Assembly: GCA_902615625.1 (NCBI GenBank)
Contig: CACMPM010000002.1
Coordinates: forward strand, 60,446-124,445
Length of the DNA stretch: 64,000 bases
Direction: 5' to 3'
Source: an uncultured Alphaproteobacteria bacterium
GTDB taxonomy: Bacteria; Pseudomonadota; Alphaproteobacteria; HIMB59; GCA-002718135
Within the stretch, counting starts at the first letter, position 1; each line of letters starts with the position of its first letter. Both the position numbers and the translations under genes were made by a program. The notes under the pieces are model-generated. The model saw nothing but the letters and a program-made list of their open reading frames with translations, was not told the DNA's origin and did no database searches. Below, in pieces: positions 59,489 to 64,000 of this stretch.

Positions 59489-60547
59489 ATGGTTAAAATA
59501 TCACTAAATGAAAACGTAAGTAAGCTAAAGGAAAAATCCAAAGCTAAAAATACTCAAGATAAATATCAAGGAGATTGGTTAAAATTTATAGATTATTGCA
59601 AAAATAAATACAATTGCAGTCCTTTAGATGTTGATGATCTAGATAGCGCTTACGCATTAACAGCTAATTATATGGATTGGTTACATGAAGATCCAGAAGC
59701 GAAAATACTCAAAGGATCGAGTAACATACCGGGTAGAGAAAATGTAAATAACAACCCCTACTACTCTACTGCCTATAAAGCTTCCACTATACAAAGAATC
59801 TTAGCATCTATTACATATAAATATAGAGTTAACGGATTTCAATTTGATAGAAAAAATCCAAATATTTCTGAAACAATTAGTGCAATTGTAAGAGATGAAA
59901 AAAATAATAAATCTGGTCAAGCAAGAGAGTTGTTAAAAGCAGATATTGAAAAAATTATTGATAAAATTCCAAATGATAACGAAGATTTTAGAAACATAAG
60001 AGATAGAGCTCTTATTTTAATTGGTTTTTATAGTTTTTGTAGAAGATCTGAGCTTTTAGGCATGAAATACGAACATCTAAATTTTGAAGAAGATGGTGTT
60101 CAAGTATTAATACCTTTTTCTAAGACTGATCAAAAAGGTGAAGGAAGAATGATCTATTTACCTAAAAATAATTCACCTTATTGTCCCGTATCTGCGTTAA
60201 AGAATTGGTTAGAGGTAGCACTAATTGATTCAGGACCTCTCTTTTATAAAATTAACAAAGCTAATAATATAGAAAAATATATTCTTAATAATAAGAATCA
60301 AAAAGTAAGTTTGACTGACACAAGTTTTGTTTTAATTTTAAAAAAAAGAGCTGAGGACGCTGGTATAGAAAATTGTGATAAAATTTCCGGTCATAGCTTA
60401 AGAATAGGTTCAATTACTCAGGCTAGAATGAATGGAGTACCTACTCATGAAATTATGGCTCAAAGTGGTCATAAGACAACGCAAATGATAGATAGATATA
60501 CAAAGCTAACAAATATCAAAGAAACTAGTGCAGCAAAAAAATTATAA
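59489..60547 (+). CDS. Tyrosine recombinase/phage-type integrase
   Basis: The 352-residue protein has an N-terminal SAM-like DNA-binding domain (about 15-130). The catalytic domain carries Arg in YSFCRRSELLG (about 185), Lys in the beta-hairpin, HSLR (about 301-304), His in SGHKTTQ and the nucleophile Tyr in MIDRYTK (about 337). All catalytic residues appear present. It marks the right boundary of the accessory island. No tRNA or direct repeat that could be an attachment site is recognisable beside it. Confidence 0.9.
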   Translation: MVKISLNENVSKLKEKSKAKNTQDKYQGDWLKFIDYCKNKYNCSPLDVDDLDSAYALTANYMDWLHEDPEAKILKGSSNIPGRENVNNNPYYSTAYKASTIQRILASITYKYRVNGFQFDRKNPNISETISAIVRDEKNNKSGQARELLKADIEKIIDKIPNDNEDFRNIRDRALILIGFYSFCRRSELLGMKYEHLNFEEDGVQVLIPFSKTDQKGEGRMIYLPKNNSPYCPVSALKNWLEVALIDSGPLFYKINKANNIEKYILNNKNQKVSLTDTSFVLILKKRAEDAGIENCDKISGHSLRIGSITQARMNGVPTHEIMAQSGHKTTQMIDRYTKLTNIKETSAAKKL

Positions 60548-60548
60548 A

Positions 60549-60974
60549 TTAATAAAATGCAATTGCTGCTGCAATTAAAACTATTACTAACAGCCCTCTT
60601 CCGCTCATTGTAGCTATTTTCATTATAGATTTGTTAGGTGGTGAATTATTTTTAGAGCAATTATAAACGTGAAAATTTACATAAGCAGATAGGCCTAAAA
60701 GAAAACCTGCAGCAATTATTTTGATTGTAAATGCACTATTAACAATAAAGCCTCCATATAAATTAATTGAAAGAATAATTCCTGATATCCATAAGATAAT
60801 AAGAGATATCAAACCTATGTAACCAAGAAATTTTAATATCTTTGCTGTAGTTAAATCAGGAATTTGATTTGCCTTAGTATAAACAGATTGTATTACGCCA
60901 CCACCTACCAAAACGCCACCTGAAAAAACTATTGCAAGGTAATGTATGAATTTTAGTATAATTATTATTGTCAT
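60549..60974 (-). CDS. Four-helix membrane protein (CopD/DUF2269-like), 141 aa
   Basis: The 141-residue protein has four hydrophobic helices with a conserved early His in LKFIHYLAIVFSGGVLVGGG and a second His (NFHVYNCS), the arrangement seen in small CopD/DUF2269-like membrane proteins. It ends one base from the recombinase stop. The function is unknown. Confidence 0.6.
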   Translation of the reverse strand: MTIIIILKFIHYLAIVFSGGVLVGGGVIQSVYTKANQIPDLTTAKILKFLGYIGLISLIILWISGIILSINLYGGFIVNSAFTIKIIAAGFLLGLSAYVNFHVYNCSKNNSPPNKSIMKIATMSGRGLLVIVLIAAAIAFY

Positions 60975-61020
60975 TAAAATTTAATATTAACTTATTATTT
61001 TTATAGTATTATGATTATGT

Positions 61021-61560
61021 ATGAAAATAAAAAAAGGAGATAAATTAGAAGAAATTTCCCTACCCCGACATGATGGTAATCAATTTAATTTATCAGATAC
61101 TAGAGGAAAAAAAGTTTTATTGACTTTTTATAGAGTTGCTGGATGCACTTTTTGTAATTTAAGACTACTTGAGTTTAATAAAAGATTTAATGAATTTGGT
61201 CCAAATTTCACCCACGTAGGAATTTTTCATTCAAATGTTAAACTTTTGAAATCAAATATGAAGAAGCACGGCCCTATTCCATTTACAGTTTTAGCTGATG
61301 AAGAATTTAAATATTTTCAAAAATATTCAATAGAGCGTAGTTGGTTAAAGTTATTTTTAGCAGGAATTTATAAAACATTTGCAATCTTTCCGGCATTAAT
61401 AAGAGGATTTATGCCTATTCCTCTTGGAGGATATTTTAATACTGCAGTAACAGATATAATGATTAATGAAGAAGGTATCGTAGAAGAAGTTTTATATGCA
61501 AAAAAACATGCTGCGGATCATTTTGCATTTAATAAAGTAAAAGAATTTTCTTTAAGTTGA
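61021..61560 (+). CDS. Peroxiredoxin-like (AhpC/TSA) protein
   Basis: The 179-residue protein has a thioredoxin fold with ISLPRHDGNQFNLSD, VLLTFYRVAGCTFCNLRLLEF (Cys42 and Cys45, a C-x-x-C) and FTVLADEEFKYFQKYSI. The C-x-x-C is atypical for classical peroxiredoxins and suits the AhpC/TSA-like subfamily. It probably reduces peroxides or disulfides in the cytoplasm. A terminator follows directly after its stop. Confidence 0.85.
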   Translation: MKIKKGDKLEEISLPRHDGNQFNLSDTRGKKVLLTFYRVAGCTFCNLRLLEFNKRFNEFGPNFTHVGIFHSNVKLLKSNMKKHGPIPFTVLADEEFKYFQKYSIERSWLKLFLAGIYKTFAIFPALIRGFMPIPLGGYFNTAVTDIMINEEGIVEEVLYAKKHAADHFAFNKVKEFSLS

Positions 61561-61590
61561 TAAAAGCTGGGAATTGAACCCCAGCTTTTA
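61561..61590 (+). terminator. Bidirectional intrinsic terminator
   Basis: TAAAAGCTGGG (61561-61571) pairs perfectly with CCCAGCTTTTA (61580-61590) over an 8-base loop. It lies between the convergent peroxiredoxin-like gene and the 61592 membrane gene and can serve both strands. Confidence 0.88.
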
Positions 61591-61591
61591 G

Positions 61592-62002
61592 TTACATATA
61601 AATTATATCTGACATATTATATATAAGATATATTGATACAAATAAGAATACATGCCCTATTACTTCATCAGCAACATCACTTTTTGCATCCGGGTCTATA
61701 AACTTTAATCTTTGAGCCCAACTTAAAATAACTTGAGCAAAAGAAAGTAAAAATCCATTTACAAAAAATATCCAGCAAGATTGAGGTCCGTTTTCTCTAA
61801 ATAATATCCAAATTCCAATTATTACTATTGGCAAAATAAATGTTCCTATGATTCTTACAATTGGCAAAGCCTTTTCTCCTAAATCATATCTTGTAACAAG
61901 TGAATTTGGTGAAAATACAGTTAGGAAACCATAGTAAGATATGCCTAATAAATTAATTAAAAATAAAATTAGATTTAAAGTACCTCCAAAATTTTCAACC
62001 AT
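61592..62002 (-). CDS. Four-helix membrane protein, 136 aa, tandem paralogue A
   Basis: The 136-residue protein has four hydrophobic helices, starting MVENFGGTLNLILFLINLLG and ending YLIYNMSDIIYM. It is similar in length, start and end to the upstream gene product, so the two are tandem paralogues. Each has its own ribosome site. I do not recognise the family. Confidence 0.65.
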   Translation of the reverse strand: MVENFGGTLNLILFLINLLGISYYGFLTVFSPNSLVTRYDLGEKALPIVRIIGTFILPIVIIGIWILFRENGPQSCWIFFVNGFLLSFAQVILSWAQRLKFIDPDAKSDVADEVIGHVFLFVSIYLIYNMSDIIYM

Positions 62003-62022
62003 AATTACTCCTTTTAAAATTA

Positions 62023-62439
62023 TTATAGATAAATTTTATCAGATAAACCATAAATTATAATTAAGTTCAGTACTAGAACTACTGCTGATACAATTGGCTG
62101 TTCTATTGTCGAATTAACCTTATCCCTTCCAAAAAGGAAAGCAATTTTAAAATGAAAACAAAAATTGTAGACAGTTGCCATAGCAAAGACAATAACATTA
62201 ATTATAAAGAAAGGCCAAGTGCCTTCGGGTCCAGTAAATAAAATATAAAGACCAACAAAGAAAAAAGCAGTAACCCAAAAAATTCCAAAATTTGCTGCAG
62301 GTGCAGCACTTGAATCTGTGTTATATTTTGCAAATTCTTTTTCTTTATTAAATAAAAATGTAAATGAATAATAACCAGCTAACGCAATATTAATTATGTA
62401 TAAAATTAAATAAAAAATACCATTAAAACTTTCAACCAT
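62023..62439 (-). CDS. Four-helix membrane protein, 138 aa, tandem paralogue B
   Basis: The 138-residue protein starts MVESFNGIFYLILYIINIAL and ends LIIIYGLSDKIYL, parallel to paralogue A. Four helices are predicted with a GPEGTWPFF loop in the middle, matching NGPQSCWIFF in A. An AGGAGG-like site precedes the start. The gene probably shares a transcript with A. The function is unknown. Confidence 0.65.
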   Translation of the reverse strand: MVESFNGIFYLILYIINIALAGYYSFTFLFNKEKEFAKYNTDSSAAPAANFGIFWVTAFFFVGLYILFTGPEGTWPFFIINVIVFAMATVYNFCFHFKIAFLFGRDKVNSTIEQPIVSAVVLVLNLIIIYGLSDKIYL

Positions 62440-62549
62440 AAAAGCCTCCTATAAAAATTATTTATATATACATTTGTTTTTTAAGATTCTGTGACAATAG
62501 TTACGATATTTGGCTGGTATTTTAAAAAAAATTTAGTTAAAAAAAATAT

Positions 62550-64000
62550 ATGAATTCTGAAAGAAAATTAGCAACTATTCTTGCTACCGATTGTGTTAAT
62601 TTTAGTAAACATATGGAGGAGAACGAAGAACTTACACTCACCAATCTTAATGATTGCAGAAAAATCATTGATGAAGTTATAGCTGAATTTGGTGGTAAAA
62701 TTTTTTCAACTGCTGGTGATTCTGTTGTTGCTGAATTCTCTAGTCCTGTACAATGCGTTAAAGCTGCAATTAAATTTCAGGATAAATTATATGAAAGAAA
62801 CGAACATTCTTTAACTAAGTTACAATTAAGCTGGAGAGTTGGTATTCATGTTGATGATGTGATTGTAGAAAATAAAAATATAATGGGTTCAGGTGTAAAT
62901 GTTGCTGCAAGACTAGAAAGTCAAAGTGAACCAGGTAAAATCCTCGTGTCAAAAATTGTCAAAGATCAAGTTGATAAAAGAATTGATTATTCAATAGAAG
63001 CTGATGGCACAAGGAAACTAAAAAATATAAGTGATGAATTCGAGGTTTTCAAAGTAAAAGGTTTAAAAATTGATGAAGATGATTTCTTCTCTGAAGAAGT
63101 TAATGAGGAGAAGAATGAAGATGAAAATAAACAAGATGATAATGTAATTGTTTCACGAAATTCTTCTCAACCGAAAATAGCTATACTCACATTTAAGAAT
63201 GTTAGCAAAAATGATGACAGTGAATTTTTGGTAGAAGCTATTACAGGTGATTTAATTATAGAGTTTTCCAGAATGAAAGAATTTGATGTTGTATCAAAAA
63301 AGACATGTGACGATCATGATAAAAGTAATGAAGATGCACTTACATTTGCGAAAAAACATAAAATAGATTTTTTAGTTGGTGGAAATATTAGATCAGCTGG
63401 TAATAGATTAAGAGTAGCGGTAGATTTAACTAATGCAAAAGATGGTTCTATTATATGGGGAGATCGATATGATAGAGTTCTTGAGGACATTTTTGATATT
63501 CAAGATGAAATTGTACAAAAGATATCAAAAGAATTATTAGGTAATATAGAAATTACAAATTTACAAAATATCAAAAGAAAACCCACTGAAAATTTAAATT
63601 CTTATGAAAATTTAGTTATTGGAAGATATCATTGGCTTAGACAATCATCAGCAAAAGAACATAATGATAAAGCTTTATATCACTTTGATAAAGCTCTCGA
63701 ACAAGATGAAACTAATGCAAGAGCGCATTCACTTAAAGCTTGTACAATTGGTGGTGGCCTAGGTAAACAATATTATGAAGATAATGATAAAATGATGAAA
63801 ATGATTTTTCACCATATTGAAAAAAGTTTAGAGCACGATGAGAATGATTATGAAGTAAGAAGAATTAGCTCAGCTATTTCCTTAATGCAAAAAAAATATG
63901 AAGAATCAGAAGAACACGGAAAGATTGCCTACTCTATGAATCCAAATGATCCAAGAGTCCTAGCAGTTTATGGAGAAATATTAGTAAGAAATAAAAAAAT
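62550..64000 (+). CDS. Class III adenylate/guanylate cyclase with TolB-like and TPR parts (runs off window)
   Basis: An ATG at 62550 opens 483 codons without a stop to the window edge. The cyclase domain (about 1-170) has LATILATDCVNFSKHM with metal Asp14, GGKIFSTAGDSVVAEF with Asp57 and WRVGIHVDDVIVENKN plus GSGVNVAARLESQ, so it looks catalytic. An acidic linker (about 175-205) leads to a TolB/FlgO-like domain (IAILTFKNVSKN, FLVGGNIRSAGNRLRVAVDL) and TPR repeats from about 350. Such proteins, common in alphaproteobacteria, make cAMP or cGMP in response to signals read by the C-terminus. Confidence 0.9.
   Translation, partial: MNSERKLATILATDCVNFSKHMEENEELTLTNLNDCRKIIDEVIAEFGGKIFSTAGDSVVAEFSSPVQCVKAAIKFQDKLYERNEHSLTKLQLSWRVGIHVDDVIVENKNIMGSGVNVAARLESQSEPGKILVSKIVKDQVDKRIDYSIEADGTRKLKNISDEFEVFKVKGLKIDEDDFFSEEVNEEKNEDENKQDDNVIVSRNSSQPKIAILTFKNVSKNDDSEFLVEAITGDLIIEFSRMKEFDVVSKKTCDDHDKSNEDALTFAKKHKIDFLVGGNIRSAGNRLRVAVDLTNAKDGSIIWGDRYDRVLEDIFDIQDEIVQKISKELLGNIEITNLQNIKRKPTENLNSYENLVIGRYHWLRQSSAKEHNDKALYHFDKALEQDETNARAHSLKACTIGGGLGKQYYEDNDKMMKMIFHHIEKSLEHDENDYEVRRISSAISLMQKKYEESEEHGKIAYSMNPNDPRVLAVYGEILVRNKK

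Noticed and set aside
61561..61590. Sequence resembling a tRNA T-arm on the minus strand (GGTTCAATTCCC)
   Set aside because: No acceptor, D or anticodon arm surrounds it. The symmetric A and T flanks and the position between convergent genes make it an intrinsic terminator.
1..64000. CRISPR arrays or insertion sequences
   Set aside because: No regularly spaced direct repeats, Cas-like proteins, DDE transposases or terminal inverted repeats of IS type were recognised.

Overview
The window is a very AT-rich, densely packed bacterial sequence. Several things suggest a low-GC, streamlined marine alphaproteobacterium (Pelagibacterales, HIMB59 or AEGEAN-169-like): near-zero intergenic space with many ATGA/TAATG overlaps, a ureDABCEFG order, a bactofilin, an AlkB-like monooxygenase, several ABC importers for small organic compounds, and a class III cyclase with TolB-like and TPR parts. 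This placement is an inference from gene content and base composition. No rRNA or universal marker gene is present to test it.

Layout. (1) 0-5 kb: an aldo/keto reductase fragment, a 59-aa membrane protein, an FGGY sugar kinase and a MalE/F/G-type sugar importer without its own ATPase. (2) 5-17 kb: two hydantoinase/oxoprolinase-like (HyuA) plus DUF917 gene pairs arranged head to head around one polyamine/opine-type ABC importer, whose permeases are on the minus strand and whose binding protein and ATPase are on the plus strand. Two tandem Asp/Glu/hydantoin racemase-family genes follow, with mosaic, near-identical DNA blocks. (3) 17-29 kb: an organic-nitrogen salvage region with a DUF1028 protein, M19 dipeptidase, FAD amine oxidoreductase, acetamidase/formamidase, M20 N-carbamoylase/allantoate hydrolase, tRNA-Arg(CCU), dimethylarginine hydrolase and a complete urease operon. 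(4) 29-39 kb: bactofilin, a bacterial voltage-gated-type cation channel with an unusual filter, a PQQ-sugar-dehydrogenase-like propeller, two MDR oxidoreductases (one in the previous block), AlkB-like monooxygenase, an EamA exporter, a secreted heparin-lyase-like protein and many small alpha+beta barrel proteins.

(5) 39.6-60.5 kb is an accessory, conflict-type island. It holds membrane proteins of unknown function and a probable PD-(D/E)xK protein with a hydrophobic tail. A minus-strand, translationally coupled chain follows: an ARPP-1-like protein, a 34-aa membrane peptide, a DUF2130 coiled-coil nuclease-like protein and small membrane proteins. Next come a DUF3696-type ABC ATPase paired with a PLD-like (MIT_C-like) protein, and then a long operon that starts with a heat-shock-type sigma factor and a TerB-like protein and continues with MORC/MutL-type ATPase, Z1 helicase, PD-(D/E)xK nuclease, AIPR protein and C5-cytosine methyltransferase. 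An HTH/terminase-small-like gene, a CobB sirtuin and a tyrosine recombinase close the island. (6) 60.5-64 kb: ordinary small membrane proteins, a peroxiredoxin-like protein and the start of a class III cyclase.

The most promising candidates for an undescribed system are the sigma-factor-led Z1/MORC/AIPR locus, the ARPP-1/micropeptide/DUF2130 chain that faces away from it, and the ATPase/PLD-like pair between them. Heat-shock-like CTTGAA promoter motifs lie upstream of both the sigma gene and the ARPP-1 chain, which hints that the sigma factor may control more than its own operon. All assignments were made by reading motifs; no database search was run.
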